From: Bradyrhizobium sp. LHD-71
GTDB lineage: Bacteria; Pseudomonadota; Alphaproteobacteria; Rhizobiales; Xanthobacteraceae
Direction: 5' to 3'
Assembly: GCF_031157255.1 (NCBI RefSeq)
Contig: NZ_JAVIFX010000032.1
Span: forward strand, 1-64,000
Length of the DNA: 64,000 bases
In this document: positions 52,131-61,004 of the stretch, one piece after another
Position numbering within the stretch: the first letter of the stretch is position 1
Layout of the letters: each line of letters opens with the position of its first letter
The notes under the pieces: model-generated
Told to the model about the DNA's origin: nothing
Databases searched by the model: none
What the model saw: the letters and a program-made list of their open reading frames with translations, nothing else
Made by a program: the position numbers and the translations under genes

Positions 52131-53669
52131 TCAGGCTCGTTTCACGGCCAGCGGCGTGCGCTCGGCCGGATGCTGGATGTCGGCGATCTCGAGCACTGCC
52201 GCTGTGGCCGAGCGGATCTGGCGGCAGAACTCCGCATCATCGATCAGCGACGCGCCATAGGACGGGACGATCTTCTTCAGCTTCGGCAACCAGGCGCTTG
52301 CGGTCAGCTCTCCGGCGAAGCACTTCTCCAGCACGCTGATGGCGATGAACGCCGCGGTGGAGGCGCCCGGCGATGCCCCAAGCAGGGCCACCAGCGAGTG
52401 ATCCTCGGCACCGACGAGCTCGGTGCCGAATTCGAGCAGTCCGCCCCGCTTGACGTCGGGCTTTATGATCTGGACGCGCTGGCCTGCGACCTGCAACCGC
52501 CAATCCTTCGGATCGGCCTTCGGGAAATATTCATCGAGCGCCGCAAGACGGTGATTCTCGGACTGCAACACCTGCCCGACCAGATATTCGGTGAGATCGA
52601 AATTGTCGCGCGCCACCGAGAGCAACGGCTCGACGTTGGCGGGACGGATGGATTCGAACAGGTCCAGCAGCGAGCCGTGCTTGAGGAACTTGCTCGAGAA
52701 ACCCGCATAGGGCCCGAACAGCAGCGAGCGCCGGCCGCCGATCACGCGCGTGTCCAGATGCGGCACCGACATCGGCGGCGAGCCGACCGCGGCCTTGCCG
52801 TAGACCTTGGCGTGGTGGCGCTCGTTGATCGCGGGGTCGTCGCAACGCAGCCAGATCCCGCTGACGGGAAAGCCGCCATAGCCGCGTCCCTCCGGGATGC
52901 CTGATTTCTCCAGCAGTGGCAGCGCACCGCCGCCGGCGCCGATGAAGACGAACTTCGCGAGGACCGAGCGCGTCTCTCCGCTTTCGATGTCGCGCACCTC
53001 GATCCGCCAGCGGCCACCCTGCTCGCGCACGAGATTGGTGACGCAGCTCTTGTAGTGCACGGCGCAGCCGGGCTGGCTGACGAGGTGACCAACCAGCAGA
53101 TGAGTCAGCGCGCCGTAGTCGACGTCGGTACCGGAAATGATGCGCGTTGCGGCAACCGGCTCATCGCCGCTGCGGCCGTCCATCACCAGCGGCGCCCATT
53201 CGGCGATCTGCCGGGGGTCCTCGGTATGCTCCATGCCCTCATAGCAATGATGGGAGGACATCGCCGCGAACCGCTTCCGCAGGAATGCGACATTCTCTGC
53301 GCCATGCACGAAGCTCATATGCGGCACCGGATGGATGAAGGCCCGCGGATCGGCGATCGCGCCCTTCTCGATCAGGTAGGACCAGAACTGCCGGGACAGG
53401 TCGAACTCGACATTGACCTCCAGCGCCTTGGAGATGTCGACGGAGCCGTCGGGGCGTTGCGGCGTGTAGTTCATCTCGCAATTTGCGGCGTGCCCGGTGC
53501 CCGCATTGTTCCAGGAGTCCGAGCTTTCCAGCGCGCAATCGTCCAGCATCTCGAGCATCTGGATCGTGAGCGACGGCTCCAGCTCCTTGAGCAGGACGCC
53601 GAGTGTGGAGCTCATAATGCCTGCACCGATGAGCACGACGTCGGTTTCGTGGTCGGAAGTCACTTGCAT
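52131..53669 (-). CDS. mqo: malate:quinone oxidoreductase
   Basis: A 512-residue FAD enzyme of the inner membrane that oxidises malate to oxaloacetate and gives electrons to quinone. N-terminal FAD site: DVVLIGAGIMSSTLGVLLKEL. Mqo motifs: SSDSWNNAGTGHAANCEMNYTP and QNRVG-type region PHMSFVHGAENVAFLRKR. The C-terminal part has GTELVGAEDHSLVALLGASPGASTAA. ATG 53669 has AAGAG upstream; the open frame further up is spurious. Downstream cydAB can re-oxidise the quinol it makes. Confidence 0.95.
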   Translation of the reverse strand: MQVTSDHETDVVLIGAGIMSSTLGVLLKELEPSLTIQMLEMLDDCALESSDSWNNAGTGHAANCEMNYTPQRPDGSVDISKALEVNVEFDLSRQFWSYLIEKGAIADPRAFIHPVPHMSFVHGAENVAFLRKRFAAMSSHHCYEGMEHTEDPRQIAEWAPLVMDGRSGDEPVAATRIISGTDVDYGALTHLLVGHLVSQPGCAVHYKSCVTNLVREQGGRWRIEVRDIESGETRSVLAKFVFIGAGGGALPLLEKSGIPEGRGYGGFPVSGIWLRCDDPAINERHHAKVYGKAAVGSPPMSVPHLDTRVIGGRRSLLFGPYAGFSSKFLKHGSLLDLFESIRPANVEPLLSVARDNFDLTEYLVGQVLQSENHRLAALDEYFPKADPKDWRLQVAGQRVQIIKPDVKRGGLLEFGTELVGAEDHSLVALLGASPGASTAAFIAISVLEKCFAGELTASAWLPKLKKIVPSYGASLIDDAEFCRQIRSATAAVLEIADIQHPAERTPLAVKRA

Positions 53670-53710
53670 GGCGTTTCTCTTCGTTGGATGTTGTTGTTCG
53701 GATTGCCGGA

Positions 53711-54115
53711 TCAGGCCCGCGCCGATTGCCGCGCCTTGGCGCGGAACGGCACCTCGGCTCCCGGTCGCAGCACCACATAGGCGCGGCGCCAGGACGAATC
53801 GTCCGTCAGTTTCCAGCTGTGCCCCGATCCCGCAGTGTCCTCGGCGAGCAGGATGTTGCCGGGATGGATCAGGAAGTGATGTCCGTCGCGCGTCTGGAAA
53901 TCGAGCGTTCCGCTCAGCGTGATCACCAATTGGCGGATCGGCGCGGTGTGCCAGGAAAACGCGCCGCCCGATTCGGTCTCCTGGAAGGACACGCTGGTCG
54001 CATCGATCTTGCCGGTGAGAAAATCGCCGCGCTGGCCGGGCGCGAGCTCGATGACGCCTTCCTCGAAATGTGAATTGCCGTCCTCTCCGGTCCATAGACG
54101 TACACAACGGATCAT
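53711..54115 (-). CDS. small cupin-fold protein
   Basis: A 134-residue single-domain cupin. Motif 1: AFSWHTAPIRQLVITLSG; motif 2: IHPGNILLAEDTAGSGHSW. Only some of the usual His ligands are present, so metal binding is uncertain. It lies between fumC (13 bases) and mqo (41 bases) and is clearly cotranscribed. ATG 54115 follows GGAGAG. Its role in malate metabolism is unknown; it might sense or bind an acid of the pathway. Confidence 0.8.
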   Translation of the reverse strand: MIRCVRLWTGEDGNSHFEEGVIELAPGQRGDFLTGKIDATSVSFQETESGGAFSWHTAPIRQLVITLSGTLDFQTRDGHHFLIHPGNILLAEDTAGSGHSWKLTDDSSWRRAYVVLRPGAEVPFRAKARQSARA

Positions 54116-54128
54116 CGTTTCTCTCCTT

Positions 54129-55565
54129 TCAGCCGGCCTTTGCGCCGATTGCGTGTGGCGCCTCGATCTCGGCCACATAGGGTGTGACCATCTTGGTGGG
54201 ATCCACGATGCGGTCGAACTCCGGCTCGGTCACGAAACCGAGCTTGAGCGCCGCCGACTTCAGCGTGAGATCTTGGTCCATGGCGAAATGCGCGATCCTC
54301 GACGCCTTGTCGTAGCCGATCACCGGAGCCAGCGCGGTCACGAGCATCAGCGACCGCTCGACATACTCCTTGATCTTCTTGCAATTCGGCTCCGTGCCTT
54401 CGACCAGGAACTTGCGGAAATTCGTACAGCCGTCGGTGAGGATGGTGACGGACTGCGCGATGTTGTGGATGATCAGCGGCTTGTAGACGTTCATCTCGAG
54501 ATAACCGCAGGCACCGCCGAACCCGACGGCAACGTCGTTCGCCATCACCTGCACGGCGATCATCGTCAGCGCTTCGGCCTGCGTTGGATTGACCTTACCC
54601 GGCATGATCGACGAGCCGGGCTCGTTCTCCGGTATCAGCAGCTCGGCAAAACCCGCACGCGGACCGCAGGACATCAGGCGGATGTCGTTGGCGATCTTGT
54701 AGAGCGATCCGGCGAGTGTACGAAGCGTGCCGGAGAGTTGCACCAGCGCATCATGTGCGCCCTGCACGGCGAACTTGTTGGGCGCGCTGATGAATGGCAG
54801 CTCTGTCAGCCGCGCGATCTCGGCAGCAGCGGCTTCGGCGAAGCCCGGTGCCGAATTGATTCCGGTGCCGACCGCCGTACCGCCGAGCGCGAGGCGGAGT
54901 ACGCCCTTGAGCGCGTCGTCGATGCGCGCCAGATCGTCAGCGAGCATGCCGGCATAACCGGACCATTCCTGTCCCAACGTCAGCGGCGTCGCATCCTGCA
55001 TGTGGGTCCGGCCGATCTTCACGATATCACCCCACTGGCTCGACTTCACCGCGATCGCGTCATGCAACGCCGCGACGGCGGGCACGAGGCGCTGGGTCAC
55101 GTTCATCGCGGCCGCGATGTACATCGCCGACGGAAAGCTGTCGTTCGACGATTGCGACATGTTGACGTGATCGTTCGGATGAACGGGACGCTTGCTCCCG
55201 AGCGGCGTGCCGGCAAGCTGGCAACAGCGGTTCGAGATCACCTCGTTCACGTTCATGTTGAATTGCGTGCCGCTGCCCGTCATCCAGACGTGAAGCGGAA
55301 ACATGTCGTGATGCTGGCCGGCGAGAATCTCATCGCAGACGTGGACGATCAGCTTGTGGAGCTTGCCGTCGAGACGGCCGCCGGCGCAATTGGCATTCGC
55401 CGCCGCTTTCTTCAGGATCGCATAGGACTGGATCATTTCGCGCGGCATCAGATCCTTGCCGATGCTGAAATGTTCGAGCGAGCGCTGCGTCTGTGCGCCC
55501 CAGAGCCTGTCCGCCGGCACCTCGACTTCACCAAGGCTGTCTGTCTCTTTGCGGAGGTCGTTCAT
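54129..55565 (-). CDS. fumC: class II fumarate hydratase
   Basis: A 478-residue iron-free fumarase (FumC-type) that hydrates fumarate to malate. Motifs: [19 protein letters not shown], the catalytic-loop signature [16 protein letters not shown] (family GSSxMPxKxN), and [24 protein letters not shown] 55565 is preceded by GAGAGGCAAGG; the longer open frame upstream is not protein-like. First gene of an operon whose later products oxidise malate (mqo) and re-oxidise the quinol (cydAB). Confidence 0.93.
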   Translation of the reverse strand: MNDLRKETDSLGEVEVPADRLWGAQTQRSLEHFSIGKDLMPREMIQSYAILKKAAANANCAGGRLDGKLHKLIVHVCDEILAGQHHDMFPLHVWMTGSGTQFNMNVNEVISNRCCQLAGTPLGSKRPVHPNDHVNMSQSSNDSFPSAMYIAAAMNVTQRLVPAVAALHDAIAVKSSQWGDIVKIGRTHMQDATPLTLGQEWSGYAGMLADDLARIDDALKGVLRLALGGTAVGTGINSAPGFAEAAAAEIARLTELPFISAPNKFAVQGAHDALVQLSGTLRTLAGSLYKIANDIRLMSCGPRAGFAELLIPENEPGSSIMPGKVNPTQAEALTMIAVQVMANDVAVGFGGACGYLEMNVYKPLIIHNIAQSVTILTDGCTNFRKFLVEGTEPNCKKIKEYVERSLMLVTALAPVIGYDKASRIAHFAMDQDLTLKSAALKLGFVTEPEFDRIVDPTKMVTPYVAEIEAPHAIGAKAG

Positions 55566-55744
55566 CCTTGCCTCTCGTTGCAATTGACGTTGAAATTGCC
55601 TTCCAGCTCTGCCCAAGAGCCTACGGACCGTGCCGTTCACCTGCTTCCGCGAACGAACGTCCTTTTGTCGAATGGCATGGTGAACGCTTCCAGCGTTCAG
55701 CGCTCGACCCCGCATTGCATGTCGATGTCCTAGACAGGAACGGT

Positions 55745-56413
55745 TCAGCTTCGGCGTGGCCGGCGGCACAGCCAGAGCACGCTCATCGACGATGTGATCG
55801 GCAGCACGAGGCTCCACGCGCCCATCCACTTCGCTGCGCAACAGCCGAGGGCCGCTCCCATCAAAAACATCAGACAGAGCAGAAACATGATCCACGTGCC
55901 GCGCGCGGCGTCACGATTGGACGTTGCAACGGACTGGTCGATGGCACGGAGCATGTCGCCCGTGACGGTGACGGTGAGAATTTGCCAGCGCTCGACCTGC
56001 CTGAAACTGGCCGACCGCAGCGCGACGCCGAAAGAGATCGCTGGGATGGTGGCCATCTCCGGGATTCGATGGAGCAGCAGCATCGCAACCGTAAGGCAGA
56101 CGATCTCTCCGACGAGGCAGCGTAGCGGCGCCCGGATGCGAATCGCCAGCGAAGCGCCGAGCAGAAACGCGACGATCGGAAGGAGATGGTGGACCGCCTG
56201 CCGCCACTGTCCCGACATGGCGTCGATGCCGAGGAAGGCGACATTGCCGGTCTGCGAACTTGCAAATACGCCGCCGAGCGAGAGCCAGGTAAAGGCGTCG
56301 AGAAAGCCCCCCGACAGGGTCAGGAGGAAGGCGACGAGCAACGATCGCTCCGGCGCATCGACGCCAGTCTTCGTCTCGGCGGCGGGCGCTGGAGATACGG
56401 CGTGCATCGCCAT
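55745..56413 (-). CDS. YoaK/DUF1275-family membrane protein
   Basis: A 222-residue membrane protein with about six hydrophobic segments. The DUF1275/YoaK motif is clear: [33 protein letters not shown]. Function of the family is not established. It lies 17 bases downstream of fdhD and is likely in one operon with it. The start could be the ATG six bases further in. Confidence 0.87.
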   Translation of the reverse strand: MAMHAVSPAPAAETKTGVDAPERSLLVAFLLTLSGGFLDAFTWLSLGGVFASSQTGNVAFLGIDAMSGQWRQAVHHLLPIVAFLLGASLAIRIRAPLRCLVGEIVCLTVAMLLLHRIPEMATIPAISFGVALRSASFRQVERWQILTVTVTGDMLRAIDQSVATSNRDAARGTWIMFLLCLMFLMGAALGCCAAKWMGAWSLVLPITSSMSVLWLCRRPRRS

Positions 56414-56430
56414 GTCATCCAGCCGCAGGT

Positions 56431-57267
56431 TCAGGCGAAGGCGCGCTGTGCGGCCTCTTCGGGCAGCAGAACGCGACGCACATGCGTGAATACGCCGTAT
56501 CCGTCATCGCGGGCGATCGCGAGCAGCGTGATGCCCGCCTCCTCCGCGGTCCGGATGGCGAGCGCGGTCGGAGCGGACACGGCCACGAGGACCGGCGCGC
56601 CGATCATCGCCGCCTTCTGTACCATCTCGACCGATACGCGGCTGGTCAGCAGCACGGCGCCATCGCCCGCCGATCGTCCCTCGCGGGCCATCGCACCGGC
56701 GAGCTTGTCGAGCGCATTGTGCCGGCCGACATCCTCCCGCACCAAGCCGATGCCGGAGCGGGGATGCCAGAAGGCGGCCGCATGGACGGAACGCGTCTGC
56801 CGGTTCAGGACCTGGAGCGGAGACAACGCCTGCATGGCGCCAAGCAAGTCCCGCGCGTGAAAGGCGACACTCGGGCCCGCGACTTGCGACGGTGCACGGC
56901 ACGCCTGTTCGAGGCTCTCGATGCCGCACAGCCCGCATCCGACGGGCCCGCTGATGGCGCGGCGCCGCGCCGCCAGGGACGCCGCGCGGTCGCCATCGAG
57001 CCACATCCGGACCTCAACACCCAGATCGTTCGGAACCAGCTCGATGCTCCTGATCTCGCTCGCGCGTTCGACGATAGCTTCGGTGAGGCTGAAGCCGATA
57101 CCGAAATCCTCGAGATCGCCCGGGGTGCCCATCATTACCGCATGGGTCGATCCGTTATAGGTGAGCGCAATCGCGGTCTCTTCCGCGACCAGGCGCGAGC
57201 TCGACCGCGTCTCACCGTTGCGCCAGGCGATCTCCCGATACCGCTTAGCAGTCGAACCCGCCATCAT
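56431..57267 (-). CDS. fdhD: formate dehydrogenase accessory sulfurtransferase FdhD
   Basis: A 278-residue FdhD protein. It moves sulfur from a desulfurase to the Mo-bis-MGD cofactor of formate dehydrogenase-type enzymes. The catalytic CxxC is in GPVGCGLCGIESL. Other motifs: GTPGDLEDFGIGFSLTEAIV, FWHPRSGIGLVREDVGRHNALDKL and LLTSRVSVEMVQKAAMIGAPVL. A natural client in this window is the YdeP-type molybdoenzyme at 45825-48122, though other formate dehydrogenases in the genome may also need it. Confidence 0.94.
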   Translation of the reverse strand: MMAGSTAKRYREIAWRNGETRSSSRLVAEETAIALTYNGSTHAVMMGTPGDLEDFGIGFSLTEAIVERASEIRSIELVPNDLGVEVRMWLDGDRAASLAARRRAISGPVGCGLCGIESLEQACRAPSQVAGPSVAFHARDLLGAMQALSPLQVLNRQTRSVHAAAFWHPRSGIGLVREDVGRHNALDKLAGAMAREGRSAGDGAVLLTSRVSVEMVQKAAMIGAPVLVAVSAPTALAIRTAEEAGITLLAIARDDGYGVFTHVRRVLLPEEAAQRAFA

Positions 57268-57406
57268 GGCTCACACCGTTGCGAAATAGCCTTGGTCGTG
57301 ACGAACTGAAGCAGCAGACGCTCGAACTTTATGCCGGCATCTGGCCGAGGCTCCGAGACGCTGCTCATCCTCCACCCGTTTCCCGGCCGAACGGCATATC
57401 TTGCGC

Positions 57407-57907
57407 TTACGAACTCGGACCGATACGGCCGGTCTCGTACAGGAACCAGATGCGCCGCTCGGTCTCGTCGATCCAGTTTTCCAGGAGGCTTGCGGTGGCG
57501 ACATCGCCGTATTCATCGCAGAGCTCGTGAACCCGGCGCATCTCCCGCGTCAGCTGTTGGTTGTCGCTGCGCAGCTCAGCAAGCATGTCCTGCGGATCGA
57601 CATAGTCGGCGTCATTGTCGAGAATGCGTTGCTCGCGGGCGATGTGCCCGATTGAGCGCAGGGTGGTGCCGCCGATCTTGCGGGCGCGTTCAGCGATCTC
57701 GTCGGTCATCGCGAAGATCTGCTCGGCCTGCTCGTCGAGCATCAGGTGGTAGTCGCGGAAGTGGCGGCCGGAGACGTGCCAGTGGAAGTTCTTGGTCTTC
57801 AGGTAGAGAGCGAAGACGTCGGCGAGCAGCGCTCTCAACGCGGCTGGAACGTCCCGGTTCGCATTCGTGCCGAGATCGGTCGGTGTCTGAAGGTCGGCTT
57901 TGGTCAT
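57407..57907 (-). CDS. dps: Dps-family ferritin-like protein
   Basis: A 166-residue Dps protein: a 12-subunit shell that binds iron, uses peroxide to oxidise it and can protect DNA. Ferroxidase-site residues at the subunit interface are present in NFHWHVSGRHFRDYHLMLDEQAEQI (His, Asp, Glu pattern). ATG 57907 follows AAGGA at a good distance; ATG 57916 is an alternative. It lies 33 bases after the cytochrome b561 gene on the same strand and forms an apparent peroxide-defence unit with it and the catalase-like gene. Confidence 0.93.
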   Translation of the reverse strand: MTKADLQTPTDLGTNANRDVPAALRALLADVFALYLKTKNFHWHVSGRHFRDYHLMLDEQAEQIFAMTDEIAERARKIGGTTLRSIGHIAREQRILDNDADYVDPQDMLAELRSDNQQLTREMRRVHELCDEYGDVATASLLENWIDETERRIWFLYETGRIGPSS

Positions 57908-57940
57908 GGTCGGCATCCTTGCTTGGAGGTTGAAAAATTC

Positions 57941-58528
57941 TTAGTCGCGGCGAGGCCCGAGGGATCGTTCGCCGGCCGTGGTTCTGTCCCGTACGCGCAC
58001 AAGCGATATCGTTGCGAACACGCCGTCGCGCCGAACCAACGCGTGAAACAGCCCCGCCGCCAGATGCAGCAGCACGAGAGCGAAGAATGCGAAGCCCAGA
58101 TAGACATGGGCGTTCCAGAGCAGCGTGTGCCCGCGGTCGCTCTGCGGCAGCAGCGCAGGGATTTCGACGCCGCCATAGAGAACGACCGGGTAGGACGCTG
58201 CCCAGAGCATGCCGAGGCCGAGCAACGGCATGATGATCATGAACCCATACAGCAGAAGATGCGACGATCTTGCACCCAACTTCATGGCTCTCGGAAGATC
58301 GTCCGGCAATGATGGTGCGCCGTAATACAGCCGCAGCGCCAGCCTGATCAGAACGAGAGCCAGCAAGGTGACGCCGAGCGTCTTGTGGATGAGGATCAGC
58401 GGCAGATATTTTGGTGCAACGGTCGAGACCATCCCTGCACCAATGAAAAGCATGGCGAGGATGCAGACCGCCATCAGCCAGTGCAGGAGCCGCTGGGCCA
58501 GCGTGAAACGGTGAGGAACGTCAGTCAT
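57941..58528 (-). CDS. cytochrome b561-family protein
   Basis: A 195-residue four-helix membrane cytochrome of the bacterial b561 type. His residues suited to bind two hemes occur in LAQRLLHWLMA, LILIHKTLG, RGHTLLWNAHVYLGFAF and LVLLHLAAGLFHALVRRDG. It can pass electrons from quinol to a periplasmic partner. The start overlaps the catalase-like gene stop (ATGA), so the two are translationally coupled and its natural partner is that enzyme. Confidence 0.92.
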   Translation of the reverse strand: MTDVPHRFTLAQRLLHWLMAVCILAMLFIGAGMVSTVAPKYLPLILIHKTLGVTLLALVLIRLALRLYYGAPSLPDDLPRAMKLGARSSHLLLYGFMIIMPLLGLGMLWAASYPVVLYGGVEIPALLPQSDRGHTLLWNAHVYLGFAFFALVLLHLAAGLFHALVRRDGVFATISLVRVRDRTTAGERSLGPRRD

Positions 58529-59577
58529 GGCTTTGCGGCTCCGGTGCGCGGATAGTTCTTGGCCTCGGCAGCACGCAAATCATAGGATTTGCGATAGACC
58601 GATGAGCGCGCGGCCGGGAACGGATCGTCGGACACCCGGATTCCCTCGGGCAGGACGGTCGGATCGAAGTTGATGTCGCGGCATGGTCCATCTCGCTCCG
58701 GTTCGATCCGTTGCACGATCAGCGTTCCGACCTCCACCTTGCGGCGGGTTTCCGGCCAGGCTTTGCTCGGGTCTGCAGTCGGATCACCGGGATCGGCGAC
58801 GGTCGTGACCATGGTCCATCGCAGCGGACCGGTTGTCCGAACACGCTCCGCGATCTCCGGCTCGAGATAATCCGGGCCGCGCTTTTCGAGGTCGGCCTGC
58901 GAAATCGGAACGGGTCTTGCCGCCGGCAGAAGCGACCAACGCACGGCGTGATCGCCACCCTTCGCGTCCGTGAAAATGAAGCTATTGAGACCATGATAAG
59001 GTTCTTCCGCATAGCTGCCGGTCCATGGCGCCGTCTTGGCCCAAGCCGCAAAATGGCCGAACTCCGGATTTGCCTGAATGAACGCCTTCATCGCGTCCGG
59101 ATCCTTCTTGCCGGACGCGATCAGCAGATCGTGGAAGGCCTGGGGCGTGGAGACAGCAAAGAACGGCGGATTGATCATCGCCATCCGCCAGACTTCGCCA
59201 TTTGCCGTGATCTGAAGACCGAGGCCGCGCACCCGCACGGTCGCATCCACCGCGTTCGGATTGGGGGTGCCGAGATTGAAGCGGCCCAGAGCCGCGTATT
59301 GCCCCCTTGCGAAGACCCTTGCCCGGGAGAGCTCCACGCCGTTTCCATTGGCCTCGAATGTGCCGGTGAAGCAGATTCCCTTGGCGTGGTTTCGCCGGTA
59401 TCCGAGCGGCGGTCCGCCCGGCGGCGTCAGCGCCTCAATCATCCGTTCCGGCGTTAGGCGACCAGGCGAGAGCCATCCTGCAGTGTACGCGAACGCAGCT
59501 GCCCCACCGCCCATGATCGTCGCAATCAATACGAGCGACCCGAGGCTAGACCGCGGTAGTTTGCCTGGTAGATTCAT
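58525..59577 (-). CDS. catalase-family peroxidase (SrpA-like), membrane-anchored
   Basis: A 350-residue minimal heme enzyme of the catalase fold. An N-terminal signal-anchor (LGSLVLIATIMGGGAAAFAY) sends it to the periplasm. Distal His64 lies in NHAKGICFTGTFEANG and the proximal heme ligand is Tyr328 with Arg324 (ARSSVYRKSYD). At about 320 mature residues it lacks the large wrapping and flavodoxin parts of true catalases; such small forms act as peroxidases. It is fused in translation to cytochrome b561, which may feed it electrons. ATG 59577 follows AAGGAG. Confidence 0.92.
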   Translation of the reverse strand: MNLPGKLPRSSLGSLVLIATIMGGGAAAFAYTAGWLSPGRLTPERMIEALTPPGGPPLGYRRNHAKGICFTGTFEANGNGVELSRARVFARGQYAALGRFNLGTPNPNAVDATVRVRGLGLQITANGEVWRMAMINPPFFAVSTPQAFHDLLIASGKKDPDAMKAFIQANPEFGHFAAWAKTAPWTGSYAEEPYHGLNSFIFTDAKGGDHAVRWSLLPAARPVPISQADLEKRGPDYLEPEIAERVRTTGPLRWTMVTTVADPGDPTADPSKAWPETRRKVEVGTLIVQRIEPERDGPCRDINFDPTVLPEGIRVSDDPFPAARSSVYRKSYDLRAAEAKNYPRTGAAKP

Positions 59578-59951
59578 TCAGTCTCCTTGCGAGCCGCAAA
59601 TCGCCCGGCGATCAGAGCGGCACGGCCGCATTGTCGAGTAACCAGAAGGTGTTCTAGCGGGCCGCTGGGGCTCCGATCTTCTTAAACTCAACGCCAATTT
59701 CGCGAAGGCACGCCTCGTTCTACTCGGCTCTTCCTGCTTGCGCGGGTGAACTGGCGGCCTGCGCCCTCGTTCGGGCGTTCTGGAAATATTTCGTGCTTTG
59801 TGAAAATTGCCTGTAACGCTCGAAAGACCGGTCGTGCGCCTCGCCCTAAGTCGGATGTTCTTCGCGCAACGGTCGCAACGCTCGTCTGACGACGGTCACG
59901 TCGCAGCGGCGCGGCCATCTTCGCGAAGGCTGGAATAGGATTGAGGATGCA
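59578..59951. other. 374-base divergent promoter region
   Basis: Separates the catalase-like operon (minus) from the short-chain dehydrogenase (plus). No gene, hairpin or known operator is seen. The EcfG pattern that occurs elsewhere in the window is absent here, and I find no clear OxyR or Fur site by eye. Confidence 0.6.
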
Positions 59952-60833
59952 ATGAACAAAGTGATCGTCGTCACGGGAGCCGCAAACAACATCGGACGAA
60001 GCTGCTGCGAGGAACTGGCGCAGGCGGGGCACACAGTCTACGTCTCGATGCGGGAAGCGGGCAACCAAGGCGCACATGGCCTCGGCAAGGCCGGCGCAAG
60101 GGCCGCTGAGCTTCGTACCATCGAGTTCGATGTCTCCTCGGAAGCCTCCGTGGACGCGGCCATCGAAGCCATCATCGCCGAACACGATCGCCTCGACGTG
60201 ATCGTACACAATGCGAGACAGGTGCTCTACGGGCCGACGGAAGCCTTTACGGCGGAGCAACTCGCCGAGCTCTTCGATATCAACGTGCTGAGCGCGCAGC
60301 GCCTCAATCGGGCGGCATTGCCGCAGTTGCGCAAACAGGGCCAGGGCCTGCTGATATGGGTCACGTCGAGCTGCGCACGCGGCGGATCAGTGCCCTTCCT
60401 CGGCGCCTATGCGTCGTCGAAAGCCGCCATGGATGCGCTCGCAATCGGTTATGCCGGCGAACTCGCGCGATGGGGGATCGAGACGAGCATCGTCGTCCCC
60501 AGCGCTCTCGGACCGGGCCACTACGTTCGCTCCGGCCGGCCGACGGACACCGTTCGCGCCGAGGAATACGCCGATGGACCGACCGCCGATGTGACCGAGA
60601 CAGCGCTCGCAGGACTGGCGCAACCCTCCCCGAGGGACCGTGCTCCACAAGACGTCGCGAAAGCCATCGCCGACGTCGTGAACATGCCGTTCGGGCAGCG
60701 GCCGTTGAGGGTTCATATCGGGCCCGATGACGATGGCGCGGCGGCCGTCGACGCCGTCGCCGACCGCGCGCGCGCTGAATTGCTGCGCCGGGTCGGACTG
60801 GAGGACGTGCTCTCGCCGGCGATTATCGGCTAG
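59952..60833 (+). CDS. short-chain dehydrogenase/reductase
   Basis: A 293-residue SDR. The cofactor loop reads TGAANNIGRS, an unusual form of TGxxxGxG; NAG-type motif VHNAR, active-site Ser in WVTSSC and catalytic YASSK are present. The tail (about 240-293) is longer than the classical SDR. Start ATG 59952. It precedes the large regulator by about 170 bases on the same strand, which may control it. Substrate not predicted. Confidence 0.9.
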   Translation: MNKVIVVTGAANNIGRSCCEELAQAGHTVYVSMREAGNQGAHGLGKAGARAAELRTIEFDVSSEASVDAAIEAIIAEHDRLDVIVHNARQVLYGPTEAFTAEQLAELFDINVLSAQRLNRAALPQLRKQGQGLLIWVTSSCARGGSVPFLGAYASSKAAMDALAIGYAGELARWGIETSIVVPSALGPGHYVRSGRPTDTVRAEEYADGPTADVTETALAGLAQPSPRDRAPQDVAKAIADVVNMPFGQRPLRVHIGPDDDGAAAVDAVADRARAELLRRVGLEDVLSPAIIG

Positions 60834-61004
60834 AACCGTACGCCGTTGAGTGACATATCGCCGCATCAATGGCTGAAAGTGCGAAAGCTCCCGAGAAGAA
60901 CGTGACATCCGCCGTATGGCCATTCTTTACCCCGATATGACCCCGATGTTAATTTCGAGCCTGCCACGACGTCCATAAGTCCTGGTGGGCTCCCAAGTTC
61001 TGGA

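Noticed and set aside
55566-55744. FixK/FNR box upstream of fumC
   Set aside because: The nearest sequence (TTGACGTTGAA) does not have the TTGAT-N4-ATCAA symmetry.
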